Part shown: positions 33,340 to 40,773 of the stretch, piece by piece
Numbering within the stretch: position 1 is the stretch's first letter
Layout: every line of letters starts with the position of its first letter
Source of the DNA: Xanthobacter autotrophicus
GTDB taxonomy: Bacteria > Pseudomonadota > Alphaproteobacteria > Rhizobiales > Xanthobacteraceae
Length of the DNA: 44,555 nucleotides
NCBI RefSeq assembly: GCF_029991245.1
Contig: NZ_JAIVFO010000017.1
Coordinates: 1-44,555 of the forward strand
Direction: 5' to 3'
Translations under genes and position numbers: made by a program
Notes under the pieces: generated by a model
What the model was told of the DNA's origin: nothing
Databases searched by the model: none
Seen by the model: only the letters and a program-made list of their open reading frames with translations

Positions 33340-34389
33340 ATGCCGCACAAGCGTCTCATCACAATCATCCGTCGGGCAGCGTCAGCCGGATTGATCGTGC
33401 TGGCGGTTTTAGGGCCATTGATGTCTCAAGACGCATCGGCGGACGCCGATCCGCTCCCTTCGTGGAACGATGGCCCCCCCGCCAGGCAAGCCATCCTCGA
33501 CTTCGTAAGGATCACCACGGACAAGACGGGGCCGGATTTTGTCCCTGAAGCCGAGCGTATCGCCGCATTCGATCAGGACGGCACGCTCTGGGTCGAGCAC
33601 CCCATCTATTCACAGGTCATGTACTGCCTCGATCGTGTGCCGGCCGTGGTGGCAAAAAAGCCTGAGCTGAAATCTGTCGAGCCGTTCAAGACCGTGCTCT
33701 CCGGCAATCAGGCAGCCATCGCGAAGCTCTCGATGAAGGACCTCGAGAAAATCCTGGTTGCAACCCTAACCGGGATGTCGGTGACTGACTTCAACGCCGA
33801 GGTGTCGGCATGGATCACTACGGCCAAGCATCCGAAATTCGGCCGCCTGTACACCTACCTCGTCTATCAGCCGATGTTGGAGCTACTCAGCTATTTGCGA
33901 ACCAATGGCTACAAGACCTACATCGCCACAGGCGGCGGGCAGGATTTCGTTCGGGTCTATTCCGAGCGCGTTTACGGCATACCGCCTGAGCAAGTGGTTG
34001 GCTCTGTCGGCGGCACGAGCTTTGGCTACACCAAGGACGGAGAGCCTTTCCTCACCAAGGACCCCAGACTGCTGCTGAACGACGATAAGGCCGGCAAACC
34101 CGAAGGCATTCATCTGATGATCGGGCGCCGGCCGAATGCGGCATTCGGCAACTCGTCGGGCGACCGGCAGATGCTTGAATATGCCACGGCAGGTGGTGGC
34201 TCGCGACTTGGCATGCTCGTGCTCCACGACGATGCTGAGCGGGAGTTCGCCTATGGGCCGGCGCGGGGGCTGCCGCAAACCAAAATCGGAACGTTCCCGC
34301 AAACTCTTGCCGACGAAGCGCAGAAGAAGGGCTGGACGGTGATCAGCATGAAGAAAGACTGGAAGCACGTGTTCCCGTTCGAGAAATAG
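33340..34389 (+). CDS. Exported HAD-family phosphatase
   Basis: A 349-residue protein starting at ATG 33340 (GGGGTGAAGG upstream; a GTG at 33331 is also in frame). It has an N-terminal signal or anchor (about residues 8-30) ending near DASADAD. The HAD motif I nucleophiles D78 and D80 lie in AAFDQDGTLWVEHP. A later conserved region is GNSSGDRQMLEYA, motif IV with the acidic pair. It is likely a magnesium-dependent phosphomonoesterase in the periplasm. HAD genes of this type recur beside sulfatase and FGE genes; the link in function is not established. Confidence 0.78.
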   Translation: MPHKRLITIIRRAASAGLIVLAVLGPLMSQDASADADPLPSWNDGPPARQAILDFVRITTDKTGPDFVPEAERIAAFDQDGTLWVEHPIYSQVMYCLDRVPAVVAKKPELKSVEPFKTVLSGNQAAIAKLSMKDLEKILVATLTGMSVTDFNAEVSAWITTAKHPKFGRLYTYLVYQPMLELLSYLRTNGYKTYIATGGGQDFVRVYSERVYGIPPEQVVGSVGGTSFGYTKDGEPFLTKDPRLLLNDDKAGKPEGIHLMIGRRPNAAFGNSSGDRQMLEYATAGGGSRLGMLVLHDDAEREFAYGPARGLPQTKIGTFPQTLADEAQKKGWTVISMKKDWKHVFPFEK

Positions 34390-34401
34390 GAACTTCTAAC
34401 T

Positions 34402-35415
34402 GTGACCAGATCGACCAGGACGCGGCCTCGACATCAGACCTCGTCGGACCTCGCGGACGACCTGATGGTCTTCATTCCCGGCGGTCGCTTCCGCATGGGC
34501 TCCGACCATCATTATGCCGAGGAAAAGCCGGCGCATTGGGTAAAGGTCGACGCCTTCTTCATCGATGCCGCCCCGGTGACCAACGCACAGTTCCGCGCCT
34601 TCGTTGATGCCACCGGCTACGTCACCTTGGCCGAGATCGCGCCCAATGCCAAGGATTACCCCGGCGCGCTGCCGAAGATGATGAAGGCCGGTTCGCTCGT
34701 CTTCACCCCGCCCGACCATCCGGTCGACCTGCGCGACTGGCGGCAATGGTGGGCGTTCCGTTTTCGCGCCAGTTGGCGCAAGCCCTATGGACCGGGCAGT
34801 TCTACCAAGGGGCTCGACGATCATCCCGTGGTCCACATCGCCTATGCGGATGCACTGGCCTATGCGCGCTGGACCGGCAAGGACCTGCCGACCGAGGCCG
34901 AATGGGAATTCGCCGCGCGCGGCGGGCTCGACGGTATGGAGTATGCCTGGGGCGACGAGTTCACCCCCGATGGCCGCCAGATGGCCAATACTTGGCAGGG
35001 CGAGTTTCCGTTCCAGAACCTCGCGCTCGACGGGTTTGAACGCACCTCGCCGGTGAAGACCTACCCGCCGAATGGCTACGGCCTCTACGACATGATCGGC
35101 AATGTCTGGGAATGGACCGCCGACTTCTGGTCGACCCGTCATCCCGAGGCGGCGCAGAACGCCTGCTGCGTTCCACAGAACCCGCGCGGCGGGCCGGAGG
35201 AAGCGAGCCTCGATCCCTCCCAGCCGATGATCCGCATCCCGCGCAAGGTCGTGAAGGGTGGCTCGCATCTGTGTGCGCCGAACTATTGCCGGCGCTACCG
35301 GCCAGCCGCGCGCCACGCCGAGCCGATCGACAGTGCGATGAGCCACATCGGCTTTCGCTGCGTGCGCCGTCCCGCGACCGCTGAAGAGAGGTACGATGCC
35401 GGATCCGCACCCTAG
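34402..35415 (+). CDS. Formylglycine-generating enzyme (sulfatase-modifying factor)
   Basis: A 337-residue FGE-sulfatase family protein with a GTG start at 34402. Visible family blocks are FIPGGRFRMGSD, LPTEAEWEFAARGG, GLYDMIGNVWEWTADFW and KGGSHLCAPNYCRRYRPAAR. The two active-site cysteines, C291 and C296, have the spacing of human SUMF1, so it should oxidise the CTAGR cysteine of the upstream sulfatase using copper and oxygen. No signal peptide is evident, fitting action on the nascent chain before export. Its stop codon TAG (35413-35415) lies in the CTAG shared with an IS5 remnant on the other strand, so the last few residues may be altered. Confidence 0.9.
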   Translation: MTRSTRTRPRHQTSSDLADDLMVFIPGGRFRMGSDHHYAEEKPAHWVKVDAFFIDAAPVTNAQFRAFVDATGYVTLAEIAPNAKDYPGALPKMMKAGSLVFTPPDHPVDLRDWRQWWAFRFRASWRKPYGPGSSTKGLDDHPVVHIAYADALAYARWTGKDLPTEAEWEFAARGGLDGMEYAWGDEFTPDGRQMANTWQGEFPFQNLALDGFERTSPVKTYPPNGYGLYDMIGNVWEWTADFWSTRHPEAAQNACCVPQNPRGGPEEASLDPSQPMIRIPRKVVKGGSHLCAPNYCRRYRPAARHAEPIDSAMSHIGFRCVRRPATAEERYDAGSAP

Positions 35416-35482
35416 CGGTGTGGACGCATTTGATGAGGATGAAGCTCAGGGCGAGGGCGACGCGCTTGAATCGCTTCAGCTT
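35412..35482 (-). mobile_element. IS5-family transposase remnant with internal 45-bp deletion
   Basis: The minus strand reads KLKRFKRVALALSFILIKCVHTA followed by a stop. This matches the C-terminus of the transposase at the left edge (KLKRFKRVAL...ALSFILIKSVHTA) except for exactly 15 missing codons. The missing piece lies between two CGTCGCCCT repeats (254-262 and 299-307 in the intact copy), as expected from slippage. Similarity ends at 35482. It marks the right border of the sulfatase module. Confidence 0.8.
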
Positions 35483-35537
35483 GCGTTGGGACGCCGTCAT
35501 CGGGTGCCGTGCAGGCGCACGGCGAGACACATCATCA

Positions 35538-35572
35538 CCCCGGCGCTCGGGGCGCGGAGGCCGAGCGCGGGG
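35538..35572. other. GC-rich hairpin downstream of the IS5 remnant
   Basis: CCCCGGCGCTCGG (35538-35550) pairs with CCGAGCGCGGGG (35561-35572) with one bulged base. A smaller stem GCCGTGC/GCACGGC is at 35506-35523. The gap 35483-35839 has no gene I can support. Confidence 0.4.
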
Positions 35573-35691
35573 CTACTGTCCTGCGATGGGGCAGGGGCGG
35601 CGGAGGGTTTGGGTCGTCGCGCTCATGGGCGGATCACAGCCTGTCTGCTTACGTTATGTCAAGTGCTGTGGACGGCGGCCGCTCGGCACCG

Positions 35692-35707
35692 GTGCAACCG
35701 GTTGCAC
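35692..35707. promoter_or_regulatory. LacI-family-type operator palindrome
   Basis: GTGCAACCGGTTGCAC is a perfect 16-bp dyad with the CG centre and TGnAACCGGTTnCA shape of LacI/GntR-type sugar repressor operators. It lies 133 bp upstream of the GreA-like gene. A second copy is at 36442-36459. Confidence 0.5.
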
Positions 35708-35839
35708 TGAAACGGACTGGGAGGCACGGGTCCCCACGCCCCATCATCGAGCGGCGGGATCACCCTGGGGCAAACGGGCGACTTTGCGGGTGCCGCATTG
35801 TATGCTCGCCGGTCTTGGTCAACCTGGATCCCGTTCAGC

Positions 35840-36316
35840 ATGTCCGTCGCCTTCACGCGCGAAAACGACCTCGAAGCGACCGCCGCCGACCTGCCCGACC
35901 GGCCGATCTCGCCGCATCCAAATCTGGTGACACCCACGGGGATGGCGGCGCTGGATGCGGCCTTGGGCGAGGCGCGGGCCGCCTATGCGCAGGCGCAGAC
36001 CGGCGATGTGCAGGCCGACCGGATGGCCATGGCGCGGGCGACCCGCGACCTGCGCTATTACAGCGCCCGGCGGGCCAGCGCCCAATTGGTCGAAGCTGTT
36101 GCCCATCCCAGGTCGGTCCAGTTCGGGACCACCGTCACCATCGACCGCGAGGATGGCCGCCGCCAGGTCTTTCGCATCGTCGGCGAGGATGAGGCCGACC
36201 CGGCCAAGGGCTCGGTGTCCTATGTCTCGCCGCTGGCGAAAGCCCTGATGAGCAAGGGCGTGGGGGATGTGGCGCTGGTGGCCGGCGGCGAGGTGGAGGT
36301 GCTGGAGATCGCTTGA
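35840..36316 (+). CDS. GreA/GreB-family transcription-factor-like protein
   Basis: A 158-residue protein starting at ATG 35840 with a weak ribosome site. The N-terminal part (about residues 28-80; TPTGMAALDAALGEARAAYA) looks like the Gre coiled coil. The C-terminal domain (about residues 85-155) has VQFGTTVTIDREDGRRQVFRI and VSYVSPLAKALMSKGVGDVA, typical of GreA/GreB and Rnk. The coil tip keeps GD but lacks the second acidic residue of GreA (TGDVQADRM), so transcript-cleavage activity is doubtful. It could be an RNA-polymerase secondary-channel regulator carried by the island. Confidence 0.75.
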   Translation: MSVAFTRENDLEATAADLPDRPISPHPNLVTPTGMAALDAALGEARAAYAQAQTGDVQADRMAMARATRDLRYYSARRASAQLVEAVAHPRSVQFGTTVTIDREDGRRQVFRIVGEDEADPAKGSVSYVSPLAKALMSKGVGDVALVAGGEVEVLEIA

Positions 36317-36378
36317 TGGAGCACGTTCAGCGGTGCACCGTTCATTTCCCGTCCACCCCGTTCCATCGGCCACTGTCC

Positions 36379-36786
36379 TCAAGTCCCGATGACGCAATAA
36401 CGGTCAGCGATCGCGGAGGCTGGTGTGGCGAGCCACTGTTTGTTGCAACCGGTTGCAACGAGGCTCAAAGGTCCACAAGGCAAAAGGCGACCGGGACACG
36501 AGACGGGCATCTGAAATAGAAGATCTGCGTAGTCCTCCAGGTGCTCAGGGACCTCCCCGCTGTGACAGCCGAAAATCTTGCCGGAGCAGTAGAAGGTCCG
36601 CGGCATGAACGGCCGTATGCCGAGCGTGATGGCCAAGGCGTCGCCTGAGCCGTGATCGTCCACCTCGATGTCGGTCACGTTCTCCACATCGAGCTGGTAG
36701 GGGGGATCTCGTCTCCGACTGTAGCAGGAGACTGTAGCAAGTGCCGCTTCAAGCCCTTGATCTTGCCCATCGTTTAGGATTTGCAA
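36379..36786 (-). CDS. Hypothetical open frame next to the tRNA-Thr attachment site (doubtful)
   Basis: An open frame of about 135 codons lies in an otherwise gene-free 480-bp gap. Part of it (DDHGSGDALAITLGIRPF, then FYCSGKIFGCHSGEVPEHLE) reads like real protein, but no family is recognised and there is no good ribosome site. The last third crosses the LacI-type palindrome. It may be a decayed island gene. Confidence 0.25.
   Translation of the reverse strand: MQILNDGQDQGLEAALATVSCYSRRRDPPYQLDVENVTDIEVDDHGSGDALAITLGIRPFMPRTFYCSGKIFGCHSGEVPEHLEDYADLLFQMPVSCPGRLLPCGPLSLVATGCNKQWLATPASAIADRYCVIGT
36442..36459. promoter_or_regulatory. Second LacI-family-type operator palindrome
   Basis: GTTGCAACCGGTTGCAAC is a perfect 18-bp dyad sharing the TGCAACCGGTTGCA core with 35693-35706. 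It lies 125 bp downstream of the GreA-like gene. No LacI-type gene or sugar operon is in the window. Confidence 0.5.
36717..36739. repeat. Short direct repeats beside the tRNA attachment site
   Basis: GACTGTAGCA occurs at 36717-36726 and again at 36730-36739, 13 bp apart, 58 bp inside the island from the tRNA 3' end. Tandem decamers at this distance resemble the arm-type binding sites of tyrosine recombinases. Confidence 0.4.
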
Positions 36787-36796
36787 TGGGTTGGAA

Positions 36797-36871
<75 letters not shown>

Positions 36872-37142
36872 GCACCGGGTGGACCTTGGAACATCCGAAG
36901 AGGGACTATTCCAACGGCCCGGAAGGCGACGGCATTGCCGTCGTCAGGCGGCTTCCTCTGCCACATGCAGGGGGCAGGTGCAAGGGGGCGATGCATCTTG
37001 GCAGGTGAAGATGCGACTTCTCCCCAGGCGTGGCCGGCCGAACGCCTGAGCAGACGCAGCGATGCATTTTTGCGCGTGCACACGGCTTGAGCGTTTCCGC
37101 TTCCCCGGCTAGCCTCCAGTTCACGAGGCCAGTTCGGGGGAC
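36872..37142 (+). other. Leader region of the polyamine transporter operon
   Basis: GCGATGCAT occurs twice (36988-36996 and 37059-37067). GCATCTT (36993-36999) can pair with AAGATGC (37008-37014). These may be regulatory. I see no gene and no assured promoter. Confidence 0.35.
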
Positions 37143-38309
37143 ATGATGGCTGCGGATAAGGCGCGGAAGGAAACCATCGGTGCCGTCCGGCGATCGTTCG
37201 CTCCCTGGACCGACCCGACCAAGACCCCCCTCATTCGATTCGAGAATGTGGTGAAGCGCTTCGGCGACTTCACCGCGGTCGATCATGTGAGCCTCGACAT
37301 CTACGAGCGCGAGTTCTTCGCCCTGCTCGGTCCTTCCGGCTGCGGCAAGACGACCCTCATGCGCATGCTCGCCGGCTTCGAGGAGCCCTCCGAAGGCCGC
37401 CTCACCCTGGCGGGGGAGGACCTGGCCGGCGTGCCGCCCTACCGGCGGCCGGTGAACATGATGTTCCAGTCCTACGCCCTGTTCCCGCACATGAATGTTC
37501 AGGACAACATCGCCTTCGGCCTCAAGCAGGACAAGATGAGCAAGGGCGAGATCGACGCCCGCGTCGAGGAGATGCTGAAGCTCGTCAAGCTGGAGAAGTT
37601 CGCCAAGCGCAAGCCGCACCAGCTTTCCGGCGGCCAGCGCCAGCGCGTGGCCCTGGCCCGGTCGCTGGCCAAGCGGCCCAAGGTGCTGCTGCTCGATGAG
37701 CCGCTGGGCGCCCTCGACAAGAAGCTGCGGGAGGAAACCCAGTTCGAGCTGATGGACCTGCAGATGGACCTCGGCATGACCTTCCTGATCGTGACCCACG
37801 ACCAGGAAGAGGCCATGACGGTGGCCGACCGAATCGCGGTCATGAACCAGGGCGTGCTGGTGCAGGTGGCGCCGCCCTCGGTGATCTACGAGCAGCCGGC
37901 CACCCGCTACGTGGCCGACTTCATCGGCGAGGTGAACCTCATCGAGGGCACGATCACAACCGCCGGGCATGACGAGACCCACATCTCCTCGCCGGTGACG
38001 CGCTTTCCCCTGGTGGTGGCGCAGGGCGTGGATTGCAAGGCCGGGGACAAGGCCTGCATCGCCATCCGACCCGAGAAACTGCGCATCGCGCTGGAACCGC
38101 CGGCTGACCAGACCGAAAATCTCTTCGAGGGCGAGATCTGGGACATCGGCTATCTGGGCGATCTCTCCATCTACCATGTGGAATTGGCCTGCGGGCAGCG
38201 AATCAAGGTCTCGCAGCCGAACCTGTCGCGCATGGTGGCGCGGCCGATCTCGTGGGACGACAAGGTCTGGGTGACCTTCGCGCCCCACGCCGGCGTGGTG
38301 CTGACCTGA
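37143..38309 (+). CDS. potG: Spermidine/putrescine ABC transporter ATP-binding protein
   Basis: A 388-residue ABC ATPase of the PotA/PotG type. Walker A GPSGCGKTT is at residues 63-71, the signature LSGGQRQRVALA near residue 160, Walker B VLLLDEPLGALD near residue 180, and the switch histidine in VTHDQEEAM. A C-terminal TOBE domain follows (IAIRPEKLRI). The start is ATG 37143 behind GGGGGAC; the next codon is also ATG. It energises uptake through the two permeases encoded directly downstream. Polyamine specificity is inferred from similarity and gene order. No periplasmic binding protein gene is adjacent. Confidence 0.85.
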   Translation: MMAADKARKETIGAVRRSFAPWTDPTKTPLIRFENVVKRFGDFTAVDHVSLDIYEREFFALLGPSGCGKTTLMRMLAGFEEPSEGRLTLAGEDLAGVPPYRRPVNMMFQSYALFPHMNVQDNIAFGLKQDKMSKGEIDARVEEMLKLVKLEKFAKRKPHQLSGGQRQRVALARSLAKRPKVLLLDEPLGALDKKLREETQFELMDLQMDLGMTFLIVTHDQEEAMTVADRIAVMNQGVLVQVAPPSVIYEQPATRYVADFIGEVNLIEGTITTAGHDETHISSPVTRFPLVVAQGVDCKAGDKACIAIRPEKLRIALEPPADQTENLFEGEIWDIGYLGDLSIYHVELACGQRIKVSQPNLSRMVARPISWDDKVWVTFAPHAGVVLT

Positions 38310-38394
38310 TGGGATCTCGCGCATTTCATCGCGCGACGGGCTGAGTTGAGTGTTGTGACGCGTTTTCATCTGGTGGAGCCGCCGGGAGGCAATC

Positions 38395-39312
38395 ATGGCG
38401 ATGGCGGGGGAGAAGGGGCGCGGCCGCTGGTTCGTGATCGCGGTGCCCTATCTGTGGCTCCTGGCGCTGTTCCTCGCGCCCTTTCTCATCGTGTTCAAGA
38501 TCTCGCTGTCGCAGGACGTGGTGGCCCAGCCGCCCTACGCGCCGATCCTCGATTTGTCGCAGGGGTGGGCCGGATTCACCGAGTTCCTGTCCGGCCTCTC
38601 CTTCGCCAATTACGGCTATGTGCTGGATTTCTCGAATGAGTTCCTGGAGGCATACGGCTCCAGCCTGGTGATCGCCTCGATCTCCACCGTGCTTCTGCTG
38701 CTGGCGGGCTACCCCATCGCCTATGCCATGGCGCGGGCGCCGCGCTCCATCCAGCCGACGCTGCTGATGCTGGTGATCCTGCCGTTCTGGACCTCCTTCC
38801 TCATCCGCGTCTATGCGTGGATTGGCATCCTGTCGCAGGAAGGGCTGCTCAATCAGGGGTTGAGGGCGCTGGGTATCATCGACCAGCCGCTGGAGATCCT
38901 CAACACCAACCTCGCCGTCTATATCGGCATCGTCTATTCCTATCTGCCCTTCATGGTGCTGCCGCTTTATGCGGCGCTGGAAAAGCTCGACCTGACGCTG
39001 CTCGAAGCCGCCGCCGATCTCGGGTGCCCTCCGGCCAAGGCATTCTGGACCATCACTTTTCCGCTCTCCCTGCCCGGCGTGGCCGCCGGCGCGCTGCTCT
39101 GCTTCATCCCGGCGGTGGGCGAGTTCGTCATTCCCGACCTGCTGGGTGGCTCGGACACGCTGATGATCGGCAAGTCGCTGTGGACGGAGTTCACCGTGAA
39201 CCGGTCCTGGACGGTCTCGTCCGCGGTGGCGGTGCTGCTGCTGCTCGTGCTGGTGATCCCCATCGTGATCTACCAGAACATCCAGCAGCGCGAGCTGGAG
39301 GCGGGGAAATGA
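38395..39312 (+). CDS. potH: Polyamine ABC transporter permease, PotH type
   Basis: A 305-residue inner-membrane protein with about six hydrophobic segments, the first at about residues 12-35 (FVIAVPYLWLLALFLAPFLIVF). The EAA loop that contacts the ATPase reads EAAADLGCPPAKAFWTITFP. The start is ATG 38395 with GGGAGG seven bases upstream. The C-terminus RELEAGK overlaps, through ATGA (39309-39312), a nine-codon frame created by a tandem duplication before potI. Confidence 0.85.
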   Translation: MAMAGEKGRGRWFVIAVPYLWLLALFLAPFLIVFKISLSQDVVAQPPYAPILDLSQGWAGFTEFLSGLSFANYGYVLDFSNEFLEAYGSSLVIASISTVLLLLAGYPIAYAMARAPRSIQPTLLMLVILPFWTSFLIRVYAWIGILSQEGLLNQGLRALGIIDQPLEILNTNLAVYIGIVYSYLPFMVLPLYAALEKLDLTLLEAAADLGCPPAKAFWTITFPLSLPGVAAGALLCFIPAVGEFVIPDLLGGSDTLMIGKSLWTEFTVNRSWTVSSAVAVLLLLVLVIPIVIYQNIQQRELEAGK

Positions 39313-39338
39313 AACACGAGCCGGAGGCGGGGAAATGA
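39309..39338 (+). CDS. Nine-codon mini open frame formed by tandem duplication
   Basis: ATG 39309 opens the frame MKHEPEAGK and ends at TGA 39336-39338, which overlaps the potI ATG (39335). The segment is a near-exact 26-bp duplication of the potH end and ribosome site: GGAGGCGGGGAAATGA occurs at 39297-39312 and 39323-39338. Each copy has its own Shine-Dalgarno and ATGA junction. Whether the peptide is made is unknown. Confidence 0.5.
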   Translation: MKHEPEAGK

Positions 39339-40150
39339 AAAAAGGCCTGACCTGGTTCAACATCACGTCCATCGTGCTCGGCTTTGCCTTCCTCTACATC
39401 CCCATCCTGCTGCTGGTGATCTACTCGTTCAACGATTCGCGGCTCGTCACCGTGTGGGGCGGCTTTTCCACCCGGTGGTACTGGTCGCTGCTGCAGAACG
39501 AGCAGCTCATGGATGCCGCCTGGGTGACGGTGCGCATCGCCTTCTTCTCGTCGCTGGTCGCCACCGTGCTCGGCACCATGGCGGCGCTGACCCTCACCCG
39601 CTACGGGCGCTTTCCGGGGCGCACCCTGTTCTCCGGCATGATCTACGCCCCCCTCGTCATGCCCGAGGTGATCACCGGCCTGTCGCTGCTGCTGCTGTTC
39701 GTGGCGGTGAATTTCGATCGCGGCTTCTGGACCGTTCTGCTCGCCCACATCACCTTCACCATGTGCTTCGTGGCGGTGGTGGTGCAGTCGCGCCTCGTCA
39801 CCTTCGACCGCGCGCTGGAAGAGGCGGCCCTCGATCTCGGCTGCCCGCCGTTCAAGACCTTCTTCAAGATCACCCTGCCGCTGATCCTGCCGGCGGTGGT
39901 GTCCGGCTTCATGCTGGCCTTCACCCTGTCGCTGGACGACCTGGTCATCGCCAGCTTCACCACCGGGCCGGGGGCCACCACGCTGCCCATGCGCATCTAT
40001 TCGCAGGTGCGCCTGGGGGTGACGCCGGAGATCAACGCGGTCTGTTCCATCCTCATCGCCATCGTGACGGTGGTGGTCATCATCGCGTCGGTCATGACCA
40101 AGCGGGCGGAGAACATCCGGCAGGCGGAAGAGCGCGCGGCCATGCAGTAG
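39335..40150 (+). CDS. potI: Polyamine ABC transporter permease, PotI type
   Basis: A 271-residue inner-membrane protein with about six transmembrane segments, the first at about residues 10-29 (SIVLGFAFLYIPILLLVIYS). The EAA loop is EEAALDLGCPPFKTFFKITLP. SLDDLVIASFTTGPG is typical of PotC/PotI. It pairs with PotH to form the channel. The start ATG 39335 follows the second copy of the duplicated ribosome site. A hairpin follows the stop. Confidence 0.85.
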   Translation: MKKGLTWFNITSIVLGFAFLYIPILLLVIYSFNDSRLVTVWGGFSTRWYWSLLQNEQLMDAAWVTVRIAFFSSLVATVLGTMAALTLTRYGRFPGRTLFSGMIYAPLVMPEVITGLSLLLLFVAVNFDRGFWTVLLAHITFTMCFVAVVVQSRLVTFDRALEEAALDLGCPPFKTFFKITLPLILPAVVSGFMLAFTLSLDDLVIASFTTGPGATTLPMRIYSQVRLGVTPEINAVCSILIAIVTVVVIIASVMTKRAENIRQAEERAAMQ

Positions 40151-40151
40151 C

Positions 40152-40178
40152 CTTGCCGGCAGGGCTGCTGCCGGCAAG
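40152..40178 (+). terminator. Hairpin after potI
   Basis: CTTGCCGGCA (40152-40161) and TGCCGGCAAG (40169-40178) form a perfect 10-bp stem with a 7-nt loop, two bases after the stop codon. No T-run follows, so the strength as a terminator is uncertain. Confidence 0.55.
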
Positions 40179-40223
40179 CCGGGCCGCAAGGAGGCCCTGG
40201 CATTCTGACGCGCGCGGCGGGCT

Positions 40224-40268
40224 CCGTGCTTTGGGGCTCTGTGCTTCGGGGCACCATGCTTCGGTCCC
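40224..40268. repeat. Three imperfect 15-bp tandem repeats
   Basis: CCGTGCTTTGGGGCT, CTGTGCTTCGGGGCA and CCATGCTTCGGTCCC follow each other without gaps, between the convergent potI and META-domain genes. Replication slippage is the simplest origin. Confidence 0.5.
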
Positions 40269-40281
40269 GCAGGCGGCCCCC

Positions 40282-40773
40282 TTACCTGGTGGAGAAGCGA
40301 ACCAGCTCGGTGCCGGTGAGGTCGACCAGCGTCAGCTTGCGCCGCAGCGGATCGATCCGCCAGGCCCGCGTCCGCTCCAGCGCCAGCAGGAATTTCTGCT
40401 CCTGCGCCATCACCGCTGGCGCGCAGGCCATGCGGTTGTCGGAAAGGGGGCCGAAAAGCAGGGCAGCGCCCGACAGTTTGGCCTTTCCGCTGTAGCGGTT
40501 GCAGCCGCCGGAACCGGATACGGCGCCGTCGGCGCCGAGCACGAGTGTGGTCTGGATCCGATCCAGAACCCCGCCGCTGCCGATCGTCTCCGCCAGCCAT
40601 TCGCCCACGGGCGTGAGCGGCATGTCCTGCGCCCCCGCCGGCACGGCCCAGAGGCCGGCAAGCCCACCAACTCCTGCACCCACAAGTCCTGCACCCGCAA
40701 CAAGTCCTGCACCCATCAGGCGACGGCGCGTGAGCAGGGGAGAAGAGAGCAGGGGAAATTGGCCCATGGTCAT
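40282..40773 (-). CDS. META-domain (HslJ-like) exported protein
   Basis: A 163-residue protein. Its start ATG at 40773 overlaps the stop of the upstream membrane protein gene, so it is translationally coupled. A twin-arginine-like leader (LTRRRLMGAGLVAGAGLVGAG) is followed by an AGA-type cleavage region. The META domain shows SGSGGCNRYSG, LLFGPLSDNRMAC and a C-terminal LTLVDLTGTELVRF. META proteins are exported and have been linked to heat-shock or antibiotic tolerance, with no defined chemistry. The leader contains repeated GAGLV units from a short DNA repeat. Confidence 0.75.
   Translation of the reverse strand: MTMGQFPLLSSPLLTRRRLMGAGLVAGAGLVGAGVGGLAGLWAVPAGAQDMPLTPVGEWLAETIGSGGVLDRIQTTLVLGADGAVSGSGGCNRYSGKAKLSGAALLFGPLSDNRMACAPAVMAQEQKFLLALERTRAWRIDPLRRKLTLVDLTGTELVRFSTR

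Noticed and set aside
40671-40730. Possible CRISPR-like short repeats (repeated CCTGCACCC)
   Set aside because: They are in-frame codons for a Gly-Ala-rich leader peptide, with irregular spacing and no spacers.
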